Part shown: in pieces, positions 23,528 through 34,814 of the stretch
Numbering within the stretch: the first letter of the stretch is position 1
Layout: each line of letters begins with the position of its first letter
Source: Marasmius tenuissimus
Lineage: Eukaryota; Basidiomycota; Agaricomycetes; Agaricales; Marasmiaceae
DNA: 64,000 bases
NCBI GenBank assembly: GCA_029532415.1
Contig: JAQOTA010000053.1
Location: forward strand, 2,356,001 to 2,420,000
Direction of reading: 5' to 3'
The notes under the pieces: generated by a model
Databases searched by the model: none
The model's input: only the letters and a program-made list of their open reading frames with translations
Told to the model about the DNA's origin: nothing
Program-made: the position numbers and the translations under genes

Positions 23528-25411
23528 TTACTTTGCAATGGCAGCAATCTCATAGAGATAGGTTCCTAGTAACTTGGTCTGCAATGACCGGTGATTAGTG
23601 AGTACCGTGCTCTTATCGTCGTACGAAAGACTTACACCCTCGATAAAGTTCGATCGATCGAGTTTTTCGTTCGTAGAACTTTTGTTTTGGATGGTCGTCA
23701 GCAGATGTACTAGAAATCACGACTCGATCAGACTTACTGAGCACCGTCGTCTCCTCTACCCATGGGCAACAAAAGAACGTTGACTCCAAGTGACTCCGCA
23801 AAAGTCAAGGTCACAGGGATGGAGCCGCCCTCTCGTGTCATGTCTGGCTCCTTACCATAGACTGCCTATTCGACTCGTCAGCTTAGACCTCGCTTCAAAG
23901 GAGCGAAAACGGTACCCTAGTAGCACGCTGAGCAGCCTCATAATTCCAATGGCTGATGTCTCCAACCCACGGCTTCCCACCGTGTTCAAACTCGAGCTTA
24001 CACTTGTTCTTCGATCCAAGCTTCGCAAACTCCTCATTGATGTACTTCTCCACAAGTGGGTTGATGTTATCCGGGGTTTGTGGAGGTACCAACCTGGTCG
24101 AAAGATATGTAGCATCCAACCGAGATACCTGCTGGGAACTCACCGAATACTGAACTTGCCGATAACTTTGGCAGGGATGACCGTCTTAGCACCCGTTCCA
24201 TAAAAGGCACCTTCGATACCATGCAACGACAAACTCGGCATTCTCATTCGTCCCATCGCCACTTCGACCTTGTCCGACGATAGAGTGGTGGATGACCCAA
24301 TCGCCGATTCGACGTCTGCGATACTGTAGTCTAACCTCTCGTACAACTCTCTGCATTATATAAAAAAAAGGAGGTGAGCTCAAGGATGAGAAGATGGCCG
24401 GTAAACAATTACCTCTCCTTGTCGTCAGCGATTGACACCATGTTATCCACATCTGGAATGAGGATGTTTCCCTTCACGTCCACGAGCTTGGACATGAGAG
24501 CGATCAGATCTGTCATGGGTTCGTGTACCATCCGACCGAAAACACCTGAGTGAAGGTCTCTCGCAGGTCCTTCGACTATCAACTTGAAATAAGTCAACCC
24601 TCTGAGACCATAAGTGATAACCGGAGTGCGTGTGTTGAGCCAATAATTGTCGGACTACACATTCTGAGCGTTCGCGATATACAGTAAGAGGAAGGGAGAC
24701 GGACTCACAATGCAAACACAGTCGACACCCTCGAACCAACCCCCGGGTTTAGATTCCCTCTCGACGAGTGCGTCAAGACCTTCACTTCCACTCTCTTCCA
24801 TACCTTCGAAGCAACAACGGAAGTTGACTGGAAGCTCCTTCTTCTGTTCGTGGTGGTATTGTAGAATGTTGAGCCATCCAAGAACAGGTCCCTTGTCATC
24901 CGACGATCCACGACCAATAAGTTGACCATTCTCCTTCACCGTCAACTCAAAAGGCTCCGTGTCCCATCCGTCCGAACGATTTGCCTATCAGTGCACACTC
25001 TCAGCCCACGGTTCCCCCCTCGAAAAGAAGTGATACTCATACCGGTTGAACATCGAAATGCCCATAAACAAGCACAGTCTTCTTCCCCGGGTCATTCCCC
25101 AACCGTCCCAAAACCGCAGGTGGAAGCTCCAACTCTTTCCCCTCCACAGTCTGCTTCCCCAGATCGCGGTGGACAGTCTCAACTCCGACGGCAGAGAATT
25201 GGTCTTTGATCCAATGCGACATCTCAATTACTTTAGATCGATATTGAGGGTCTCCGCTGACGCTGCAAAAACGACAGCCGCGTCAATATCGGCAGAGATT
25301 ACGAGCGAGATGGTTCACGAACGATTTGATAGCGACTGCATCTGAGAGACGTTGAATGAAAAAGTCGGCCTTGGTGTCGACGAAATCGAGGAATTCTTTG
25401 GGTGCTGTCAT
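23528..25411 (-). CDS. DUG1: M20 metallodipeptidase (Cys-Gly / non-specific dipeptidase)
   Basis: Cytosolic di-zinc peptidase of the CNDP2/Dug1 type, which cleaves Cys-Gly and other dipeptides in glutathione breakdown. [20 protein letters not shown] opens the protein. Metal-site blocks in order are [10 protein letters not shown] (His, Asp), [10 protein letters not shown] (bridging Asp), [14 protein letters not shown] (catalytic Glu and metal Glu), TREGGSIPV, and RGDDGAHS (last His). The C-terminus [15 protein letters not shown] is typical. Eight or more exons, about 475 residues. Start codons of this gene and the SUZ-domain gene are 119 bp apart, divergent, so they share a promoter region. 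The 3' end is duplicated in the region 21.4-22.2 kb. Confidence 0.93.
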
Positions 25412-25530
25412 GATGATCGAAGTTGCTGTTCAGAGGGGTTGGGCTCGGTCCGACCAACCGGATCGAGAGGATTACTGTAGCTTTGATCACGTAATCCGGC
25501 TTTACATCTAATTCTCATCGACCGTCTTCG

Positions 25531-26223
25531 ATGGCAACAACTACAGTGGCCTCTCCCGATTCTGCGTCCGACTGGGGTCAACCAGAGTCTTCGGTATGTT
25601 AGAAATACGAATTCTTCACATGAGAAAATTTGACTCCTCCTCACAGACCAGTCAACGACATGCACCAAAAAAGTCCAATACTGTAATCCGGGATGACTGG
25701 GAGGACGATGACGATGAAGAGGAATCACCAAGCGACGAAAGAAATAAAGAAATATGGGAAGAAGCGTACGCATCGCATTCTCTCTCGAGCCCCTTTGCTA
25801 TCCCCGACATCGTTTGTGCTCAGGAATACCAAAGTTCCAGCGCCGATGCCTGTACTTAGCCCCTCGTCCTCATCACACTCTGCGATGTCTCCACCACCTC
25901 CAGCGGCATTTCAACCAGCTTTGAAGATCCTCAAACGACCCGCGAATGCTACGACACCAGCAGGAAATAGGACTCCATCGCCGGCATTGTCAGAGTCGTT
26001 AAAGGAAAGAGAAGCAAGATACCAGGAGGCCAGAAATCGAATATTCAATGAAGGCGACTCGGAAACAAAACGGTCAACACCGACACCGACACCAACAGGC
26101 ATTGCCAGGAATCCTCATGGTCCCACGGCGACAGCATCCTCTGATACCCATACGAACGAGGGGCAAGCAGGTTTTGGGAAACGTCGGACACAGGCTCCCC
26201 CGAAAGCACCGGCGTCTAAGTGA
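25531..26223 (+). CDS. SUZ-domain protein
   Basis: Predicted RNA-binding regulatory protein. Exon 1 encodes MATTTVASPDSASDWGQPES; exon 2 has an acidic tract (DDWEDDDDEEESPSDE); exon 3 starts near 25832. The SUZ motif is visible in two blocks, LKILKRPANATTPAG and REARYQEARNRIFNEGDSE, the latter being the conserved RYxxARxRIFxE core. The C-terminus FGKRRTQAPPKAPASK is basic. Largely disordered otherwise. Length about 190 residues. Similar short SUZ proteins (SZRD1-like) exist across fungi and animals. Confidence 0.85.
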
Positions 26224-26544
26224 ACGAGGGCTTCGTTCTGATACGGAGAGGCCTGGCCCCTGGGCTTCATGATGACTTTTGGATCGGATGTATGTATTTG
26301 CTAGCCTTGTTTTTGTGTAATGATACCGTCTTTGTTCTTCTCGCCAGCGATAGTGTCCTCGTCAGGTCCTGAAATAATGTGCTGAAATGTACATGTGTTG
26401 GGTGGGTAGTGATACAAATGCTGATGTTCTACAGATCGTCTACTTGCAAAGTGATAAAGCGTTTTTTGGCGATTTCAGTTCTGCAAAGCAACGCATATAG
26501 TCAACAAAAGAGAAAAGCGCTTCAGAGCCAGTACACGAAACGCA
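26224..26544. other. Convergent intergenic region
   Basis: 3' flanks of the SUZ gene and the small secreted protein gene. No gene seen. Confidence 0.5.
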
Positions 26545-27020
26545 CTAGTTGATACCGAGCCCCCTGAGCCCGAGTCTCTTGTGATCCAGTCCGAGGGTGT
26601 CCACGTCCAACAATCCAGCACCGTGGTATTCCCTTTCACCGACGGTCTCAGGGTACTTCACTCCGTCTTCGCAATCCGGCTTATCTGTTGGAAGCTTCAA
26701 CAGCGAACTCGAGCCTGCGAGTCCGCCGTTGACTGCAAAGTCGCTCAAAATGAGCTGGGAAAAAACGTGATGAGGCGAGTGGACTTACGCGACGCGATAT
26801 CGAGGATGCCTCCCCTTCGAACCTTCCCTCCTTTTGCATTTCCAACCGAACCACTGTAAGCCTTGTATGCACTCGTATCGAGTTTAGGCGTGTCATGTTT
26901 CGGGTGCTTGGGAGTCTTGGCGGGCTCAGGAGTGGGGAGAGCGGACGCGTCGTTGTAGCCAGTACCTACGACAGCGATGAGGAAGAGAGCAGCGGCGAAG
27001 AGACGAGAGGAGGAGTGCAT
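26545..27020 (-). CDS. Small secreted protein, function unknown
   Basis: Two exons (26789-27020 and 26545-26732) give 139 residues. MHSSSRLFAAALFLIAVVG is a signal peptide. A Pro/Lys/His-rich stretch (TPEPAKTPKHPKHDTPKL) follows, then GSVGNAKGGKVRRGGILDIAS, NGGLAGSSSLLKLP and the end LGLDHKRLGLRGLGIN. Only one Cys is seen. The intron boundaries (GTAAGT to TTTGCAG) were chosen because they restore an open frame. No domain recognised. Could be a cell-wall or effector-like secreted protein; this is a guess. Confidence 0.72.
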
Positions 27021-27472
27021 TGTGGCGAGCTGGGTTATCTTGAGGTATGAATACAGCGAGATAGCCTATAGGGCGATGGTGAGTGAAAAAAAGAAAGGCG
27101 AGTTGGGTTCTTACTCGCTCGGTCTATGTATTTGTACCCTTCCTGAACGCGTACGTAAGCACACGTCTATCGCGTCTGGCAGTGGTAGGAACGATCACTT
27201 CCCCGTTGAGAGATTCGTTTGATTCACAGAGGTAGAGTAAAAAACCTTGGTTCAGGGAATCGCTTCATCGACGATCACCAAGTGCACTCGAGCTTCGCAA
27301 GTGTCTTGGCTCGCCCGAGGTTCGGGGAGTAACTACAGACCTGGGATCTGCGAGACTGAGGTGAGAGCATGAAATCTTGAGACCGCGTCCTGATTCTAAA
27401 TCATCAACAATATTTACAGTAGGCTGCTTGTGCTAGAGTATGCAAAATGTGGCACAGAGGAACCCATAACAA
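27021..27472. other. Intergenic, promoter of the small secreted protein
   Basis: No gene seen. Contains the 5' flank of the secreted-protein gene and the 3' flank of the gene at 27473. Confidence 0.5.
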
Positions 27473-28996
27473 TTACTCCCTCATAGGAAGATCTCCGCGT
27501 TCCTCTCCCGATTCTTTATCAATTTTCGTGACAATCAACCTAAAAATCCCGAATTTCTTTTCGTCCCATACAATTCGCCCCCGGCGATCGACCGGAAAGT
27601 CCATCATCCCAGCTGAACGGATGCCCTCCAATACAGGGTAACGACATTCCTTGTATAACGAGGCACGTTTCCTCTCCCATAGCTCGATCAAGCGTCGAGT
27701 TTCTGGATCTTTGCTCAACCTTGGAGGAGCACATTCGTGCATGTTAACTCCCCACCTGTAAAGAAGCATTTCAATCACGGTCAACCGCTCATAGGGCCAC
27801 ACTTACTCCGCTTCGAATTGTTTCCCTACGTCTTCACGAGAAACACCGGCACATAGGGCAGACTGTTCGTAGAACTCCCAAATCATTCTAATGTCCGGCG
27901 CGTCTGCGATCTTCCGTTGATCTTCCTCCACAACATTGTAAGGCAGGTTTTTACTGTATTTGTTGAAGATAGCCTGTAACAACATGAGTACGGAAACAGG
28001 AGGCGCGTTTAATTTGTATACAAGACCAGTGATCGAGAAAGAATGACATACAGCGTAATGTATCCCATCCTGAGAGTTCGGGGTGATCCCAAAGTTATAT
28101 CGACCCCTTCCGTAGATGATGAGCTGACGAGTACTTTCTTTCCTGTACTTCAACTGCGCGGCTATCGCATTCCTTGGTATCTCTGGTAGAGGCAAACTCC
28201 GGTATTCCTCAGAACCGATTATGTGTTCTGCCTCGAGGTCATATGCATCGAGAAGGAGAACGTTCGGGATAGCAGGAAACCTCGCAATTGCATTGAACAA
28301 GTGGGCGAGACTCGCAACTAAATCAAAGGACCCTCGAGCTACGGGAGGCTTCGCTGAGCTTGAGTAACTGTTGATTACTTTTTCGACACTCTTCAGCAAG
28401 GCTGAGCGCGAATCTGCAAGACTAGATGTCGAAACTACACTGTTGTCTTCGTGTTCGTTCTTCGCCTTGGAGACGTGAGTTGACTCCAAATCGTTTACAG
28501 CCATAAGCTCTTTCAGCCGTTTCGTCGACAAGGCCCATCAGGAAGACGAGTAATTTTCCGGCGGCCGGTTTCGGCAGTTCTTGGCTTTTCAGCCATTCTC
28601 GCAGGCTGACAGGCTCAAAGGTCCAAAAAAGCTACGCAAATACCGCAGTCAGAGAACCGTATGTCATGCTAATGAAAAGATAAATACCATCAGCATGGTC
28701 TATCCGGACTGAAAATGATTGTGAGCCTACATTTTGCCTCGGGAAATTGGCTGTAAGACCGAGTTTGTGTGCTGAAGACTCAGCCTGCGGAAAAACAGAC
28801 ATAGCCGGTCAGGACCCTGATCCTTAGCGTAAAACGGCCAGGGACGGCCAAGACCGGTTTTTTGTGATCTTCCCGATGCCCATTGATACTGTTCTTTGAG
28901 TTTGGCAAGTACTTTTGGTCGACCAAGGTCTGGCTCACTTGCACGCAGAGCTTTTATAGCTTTGACAACTTCTTCATCCGAAGGTACAACGGACAT
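27473..28996 (-). CDS. Conserved basidiomycete protein of unknown function
   Basis: The main exon (27803-28531) and a last exon (27473-27750) are secure: FEAE joins WGVNMHECAPPRLSKDPETR and the protein ends ERGDLPMRE. The region 28860-28996 encodes MSVVPSDEEVVKAIKALRAS and RPKVLAKLKEQYQWA, which fits directly onto LSTKRLKELMAVNDLES at the start of the main exon. This N-terminal helix pair (LKxxxxWxLSxKRLKxLM) is recurrent in basidiomycete proteins, some with MYND fingers, but no zinc finger is seen here. The roughly 330-bp gap (28533-28860) has no clean GT..AG solution, so the middle is unresolved. A shorter protein starting at 28531 is the alternative. Confidence 0.65.
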
Positions 28997-29243
28997 TGGA
29001 GCAGTTTCAGGTCAAGTGGCGAGGAGATGGAGGTGGAGGTTTAAAGGGAGCGCGCGATCATGTGACTGGGCGCTTCTTGTATGTATCCTTAAGGGCATCG
29101 GTAGCGCCGCCCGCAGGCGGCAAGGTTCCCGACTCTTCACCTGCAAAAGCATGGAGATTCGTTCCATAATCAGTAGAGCCTAAACGGATATTGTATAAGT
29201 CAAGAAAGTACCCTACAACCACACAAACTAAGAAAAACTACGG

Positions 29244-29595
29244 TACAATGCTAAAAAAAAACGGTTATATGTCCTCCTACACGTTAACTGAGAACTTGGT
29301 CCCCAACGTCGAACAAGAACCTATAGCTATCGCGCTCTACAAAACCCACCACGCACGACAGTTCCTGCTGATCTTATGCATCCCAGTGTTTCCGCTCCTC
29401 TCTTTCGTTGTTTCCTCTGTGGATCTAAGTACCTGCAAGACGACGTGCGTCCGAAGTTTTGGAGTTGCTTAGCAGGAACTGTCGTGCGTGGTGGGTTTTG
29501 TAGAGCGCGATAGCTATAGGTTCTTGTTCGACGTTGGGGACCAAGTTCTCAGTTAACGTGTAGAAGAACATATAACCGTTTTTTTTAGCATTGTA
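29244..29595. mobile_element. Foldback element with 124-bp inverted arms
   Basis: Left arm 29246-29369 and right arm 29471-29593 are reverse complements with about three differences (one A in a homopolymer and two transitions). A 101-nt spacer separates them. Outer ends read TA-CAATGCTAAA and TTTAGCATTG-TA, so a TA target-site duplication is possible, which would point to a Tc1/mariner-type MITE. The arms have no gene function that I recognise, although each gives the same short open frame. High arm identity suggests recent origin or a stable hairpin. Confidence 0.8.
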
Positions 29596-29624
29596 AAGAG
29601 TGAGAATTTCCAGTGACTCGTATA

Positions 29625-29747
29625 CAGAGTGAGGCCAAATCGAGGACAGACCACGACTTCGAAACAGAGTGAACACAAATATCACCATCTGAAACCAAAG
29701 TTTTCACCAACAAATGTCACTCGGTGCGGCACTTCGACCTCACTCTG
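29625..29747. mobile_element. Small MITE with CAGAGTGAGG ends
   Basis: A 123-bp segment bounded by 10-bp inverted repeats: CAGAGTGAGG at 29625-29634 and CCTCACTCTG at 29738-29747. The same CAGAGTGA core recurs inside (29664) and again at 30441-30562. No target duplication is obvious. Confidence 0.5.
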
Positions 29748-32650
29748 TTTTCGCGACATAGGATCGGTGCCGTTGGGCTATAAAACACGGTATACGTGCC
29801 CAATTTCCTCCCAACACCCCTTTGTCTGAATCCATCATGAACAGGCTCGTTCCTTCACTTAGGCGACAGGACCTTTCCGCCAACTACCGTTCCAAGGCTG
29901 CCACGGCAAGAACACTCGAGGCGACACTATACAGTAACGTTAACGATTCCGACGACATTGGGTGGGGCTATCTTGCAGAGTCGGACTGTTACCAGCTGCC
30001 GTCATGCCTACAACCAAGGTGGTGGTGAGTTACTCGCTCTACACGCAGGTATCAGACAGATACTGATTTCAATTACAGCTCGAATGAACAGGTCACACTC
30101 GAGACCATCAAGTGCAACACGAGAGAGCTTTAACGATACACAATTAGTTAATTTAGTCCGGATCCCACAGTGCACACTGCCTTGACGCCGTACTTCAAGT
30201 TGGATTGCTTTTATACACCTACATGCTTTTATTGGGCCCGATGGCCGGAATCGCCCGCTCGGATAAGCACCGGTAGCATCGAGCGACCTGGTGAAAAAGC
30301 ATTGGCCCAGCCGCCCAACGGTCCCAAACGGCCAATGTCTGAAATGACGCAATCAAATCCATTGTTCATCTCTTGCGGGGAAATTCACTCTCAAATGAGA
30401 GCAAAGTCACTCTTGAACAGTGTGAAATTGCGGAAAATAAACAGAGCGGAAATCACTCTGTTTTCACTCTTTCAGGGTTCACTCAGTATTCGATTAAATG
30501 TCGCTCTATAACACACCGATACTTGCTCGTTATCAGAGTGATTATACAGAGTGAATTTCACCTCCTCTGGGGCACACAGTGAGAGTCACATAGTATACAG
30601 TCTCATGTTAAATTGGCGTAGAGAACTCCCGATGGAGGTGAGAAAGAGAACAACAGCGGCTGGAACGAGGCAAGGTGCCTGAAAAGGCTGTGTATAAACC
30701 TGACATAAGTATTAATAATATTCTAAAGACAGATCGGGTAACTATAATTACAGGATTGCCTTGTTGAATTAGACATTTCAGGTGACATGAATATAAACGC
30801 ACATAAAGTCACGTTCTGCCGGATAAGACAGTCCAGTTGGCAAAATTAATTTCGAGGACGACAAAACCCTCCTCCTTATCGGAGTCGGGAACACGAGTGT
30901 GCCAATCCCCGACTCTCCAGTAGTTACTCTACTTTGAGACAGTAGACTTGGGATTCGTTCAATCATTCTAGGTGAAAGACGAACAGATCTCAAAATATGA
31001 CTTCATACTGCAGAAACTGACAAGAGATTTATTCAGTAACCCGACGTGCCACTCTGACTCGTAGAGAAATATAGTCATCATTCAGTTCAAAAGACTCTGA
31101 GGGCGCTGGTCAAACATTGATCAGCGCATCAGCCACCCGTTTCTCGACCAGCAGAGCCGGGACCACCCTCAAACTGCCTATGCTTTTGTAAATTATGCTG
31201 AAAGATATTAGGAGTGCAAACTGAGCCCCGGCTGTCTTCAAATCGAAGAGAATAACGAGGCGATCGGAACGAGCTGGACGGAAACTGACTGGGTTGACCA
31301 CAGTTGCCTTGCCTTAGCCCGAAGACCTTTGTATAGCGCAACAGCGAGAGCAACTCCCCAACGGTACGTTACCGGTTCAGCAGAAGAAACAATGAAACAA
31401 TTCAGAAGAGCGCTGCTCGTCACCCGGCCTTGACGGGCCGGCTCCTCGCAGCGCCCAGGGATGGAGTTCTGTAGCAGAAAACCAGAGAAAACCTCATCAA
31501 GGGAACAGGCTAGGTTCAAGAACTCCTGGGGCCTGAGAGCTGTCCATCAAGATTCCACGTAGGAGAGCATGCGCTTGCTGGAGATATACCAGTTGTCCGA
31601 TGCCGCTCATGATAGCGTGGAAAGGTTGGTATCCAAGCTTTAGCCGTGTTCTCGAGGGAAAAAGGAGGAAAGGATTTTTTCCCTGGGCGACGAAACAGTA
31701 GTCCAACGAGCACGTGCCACGCTATCAGGTGACTGCTCTCACGTGATGCAGTGATCGGGCGACGACAAAGCCCTCCTCTCAAGAGAGTCGGGGACGTTGT
31801 TCCGGGCCGAGCGATGCTCTCCTTCATTCGGAACAGTGAACACCCACCAGCGACGTCCAGCATCTTTCCACAGACTCTGAACTCTCGTTTCTGTGGCTTG
31901 CTCTCTTGGTAACTCAACAGACGGCTCTTGAGACACACAAACGAGGGCGGTCGTCATATAGGGACTATCATGGTACTGCCATCGAATCAGAATCTTGACA
32001 CCTTTCAACCCGTCTGGATGTACAGCACTTCAAAGTTCATGTTCATAACAATGATATTACAATACTGCCGGGTCGGCAGTGCTTGCTCTGAAGCTTTGGC
32101 ATAGACACAGCGTGGTTACCAGCGGGAATCCGCGAACATTGACCACAGCATTGTTGAACGCACCTAGGCGATCTGCCTCTCTACCAATACCTACTCTCAT
32201 TCGAGATACCTGTTTATACGGGATCCTGGAACTCGATGTCCGACTTTCTTCGAAACGCGACAAATTGTACGGTTGCGGGAGGTCATTACAGTCATGTCGA
32301 GAGGAACCAGTACAATTACAATGGTCCAACCACGATTATTCAAAAACGAAGCAAGGCGTACTCAGAAGAGGTGGGTAGGGATAGTTGTCTTGAGTCAAGT
32401 CCTGAATGTTGGTATAGTTTTACTACGTGAAACGCGGTGCGATTGTCAAGTTCAAGGATATCTACTGCTATGCTTATCCCCGGCGATGGGATGATGGAGA
32501 TCGAGAGACGTGGGAGGGGAAACGACCTCGAGCTGATAGGATAGTTTCTACAGCGAGGCTGTTGAAGGAATGAGGCAAGGTCTTTACGGCGGTGCAGTAT
32601 AGTGGACCAGAGGCACGGAAGGTAGACCTTGAACCAGCTATTCTCATGAT
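29748..32650. other. 2.9 kb repeat-rich region without a secure gene
   Basis: A promoter-like GGGCTATAAAACACGG at about 29777 precedes a 63-residue open frame at 29837-30028 (MNRLVPSLRRQDLSANYRSK), which may be a gene fragment. 30380-30562 holds several inverted TCACTCTG/CAGAGTGA motifs, probably decayed MITEs related to 29625-29747. A GACGACAAARCCCTCCTC motif occurs at about 30857 and 31768 and may mark a diverged repeat. No coding region that I can name. Confidence 0.45.
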
Positions 32651-33018
32651 CGTCGAGAGCTGACTGCCTGCGCTCCTCAAGGCTTTTGAAGACGATTTTC
32701 GGACGTTATCAGGTTCATTGTGCGTTTTGGGTCCAAGGCCTCTGATGTTTCGGACGTTCAAGTTGCTCCAGGACCTCAGACTCTGTGACGCAAGTATATG
32801 GCTACAACCAGTCAGACGTGCCATCACTCATATTGTACAACGGTACGTGATTAGTCGACCAGACACGTAAGTTGAGTTTCACTGGTCTTTCGCTGCAGAA
32901 CTGGTACCGGTCGTACATTTGAAGGGGAAGACGGGGCTTTTGGGTCGGAAGTATCTTCACAGTTTGCATGTGAGTTTTTGGGGCGTTATCTAGATGCAGT
33001 TGAATCAGCTTAGAGCTA

Positions 33019-34141
33019 TTGATAGCGACGGCTGGGTTGCAAGGCAAAAGAACTGTGGATGGATACTGGGAGAGGATTGTTCTGTCGTGGTCCACTGGGG
33101 CCAAATCCACATCTCTGGTGGAGCGACTTCGGCGCTGGGGACCTACCGTTGACTGTTCAACTTCTCCAGGAAGGTGTTTTATTGCGCTACCTGGCGAGTT
33201 GCCAGTCAAAGGAAGTCGATCGTGCCATCGTCATGGAAGCTATCTATTCGGGTGCTCGGATTCGTGTCCAACCTCAGCCGACTGTTTTTTCAACATCGAC
33301 GTTGATCAACACCCCCATTGCTGTTACAAACAATGTCTGGAAGGGCAGCATGGGTAGACTTCCAGATCGAAAATTGCTGGCAAATGGACTTACAAGGTGT
33401 GTTTGTAGTTGATTTTCTGCTCATTCATCTCACACCTTGTATAGATTCAGACTCACAGATGATTGGTATCTCTCGTTGGGGTGGAATCTGGGTGCGGAGG
33501 AGGCCTGGCTGTCGCAAGCATGGAGCATTTTTAGTGCTCGCGCAATCTCTTTGGAGGATGATTTGAGCGGTTACAGTACGCCTCCCTTTCACTTCACAAG
33601 TTGCACTCGCTAACGTTCTCCAGAGATTGTGTGGCGTCGCGCCTCGTTGCGTGGGCATCTTCCAGCTTCTGAAGCCCAGCGCAGACTGCGTTGTCGACAA
33701 CCGATCTACCTATTTGTCCGACCCCCTCCTCCTGACCTTGGCAATTGTGACACCTCTTCCCTCCATTACTGGTCTTTTCACAAAGACAGCCAGTCTCCTC
33801 TCTCGTCTGGTATCTGTTGTGACCTCGGCCTTCCGATCGAGCTTAAATTCAATGATCATGACTCCGGCGTTTGCTTTTGGTCCAACGACGACTACAAACG
33901 GTTACACGAATATCAGCTTCTTCGAGGATTCGACCCCACCACGACCGATTTTGCTCGACACCTCGGATTTGATATTATCTACCAGCCTCTGGACGACTCG
34001 GATCGGTTTGAACAAGTCGAACAAGGTTTGTTTCATCGATTCTTTCCGGTCTACCTACTCTGATATTTACATTTGTGGGACCTGGACGTAACTCGTGATC
34101 CCCGGAAATCACCGACTTGCGCTCCAGGGAAAGATTCCTAG
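33019..34141 (+). CDS. Member of an unnamed basidiomycete protein family, 5' end unresolved
   Basis: Exons ending the gene are clear: up to 33396 (VWKGSMGRLPDRKLLANGLT), 33446-33575 (FRLTDDWYLSLGWNLGAEEA, then WLSQAWSIF and ISLEDDLSGY), 33624-34025 (KIVWRRASLRGHLPAS, then LFVRPPPPDLG, TSSLHYWSFHKD, YQLLRGFDPTTTDFARHLGF), and a short last exon from 34128. Junctions are in phase. This pattern (LHxWSF, QYQLLRGFDPxTTDFARxLG) belongs to a large family of uncharacterised mushroom proteins. Upstream, protein-like frames (CGWILGEDCSVVVHWGQI at about 33055-33110; MFRTFKLLQDLRLCD at about 32740) may be further exons or decayed remains. No function known. Confidence 0.55.
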
Positions 34142-34814
34142 CTCGCTTTACCAACCTCCTGTCTCCTCTATTTTCGTCGCTCTCGTCCACAATTACGAAC
34201 GATTCACGTATTTTTTATGCTGGGTTTCAGTCTGGAGGGCTGCACTGGCAATAATCTCCGGTATCTGTGATCGGGACATCGACCTCCTCGGTATCGAACA
34301 AGAACATAGTCCAATTTATCAAAGATCGATGGCGTAGTAATACACCGTGTTGTGGTTTCCCTTGTATTCATCTCGTTAGGTGCTCTAAGTTCCCCATAAC
34401 CACTTTCATGTGATGTATCTTCACCGGCGATGCTATCAAACAGGTACTACTCGCACATAGACCACGTCGAATGTCACCAAAAACTTCGGTTACTTCCGTC
34501 CCCCGTGCCTTCTTGAGACTCGTTTGGTAAATCTACTTTCTGTAGGTTCGATGGACATCGTGAGTCTGATACGAAGGAGGCAAGTACAAAGAGCTGTACA
34601 AGTTCGTGGAAAAGGCAAGTCGCTCAATACAGAAGACGCCAAAGTTCATCAGGCATACCATCACACTAAAATTTCGAGCGTGCACCCGTGGCCCTGTAGT
34701 CGGCACCAGGCGACGAGTGGCGGAACGTAAAAGGTGGTTCCTATTGGGACGTTACAGAATACAATGTTCCCTACGGGTATGTGTCCGAAGTTCCTTTTCC
34801 ATCGTCGAACGGCG
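34142..34814. other. Convergent intergenic region
   Basis: 3' flanks of the family gene and the YIP1 gene. If the last intron of the family gene ends differently, coding could extend to about 34255 (a frame reading ERFLARFTNLLSPLF). Otherwise nothing seen. Confidence 0.4.

Noticed and set aside
29191..29472. A 93-residue open frame as a gene
   Set aside because: It runs through the left arm of the foldback element, and the same peptide is read from the right arm on the other strand. This is a by-product of the inverted repeat.
31100..32330. Minus-strand open frames of 70-140 residues as genes
   Set aside because: They overlap in several frames, lack recognisable motifs and lie in a repeat-rich region.
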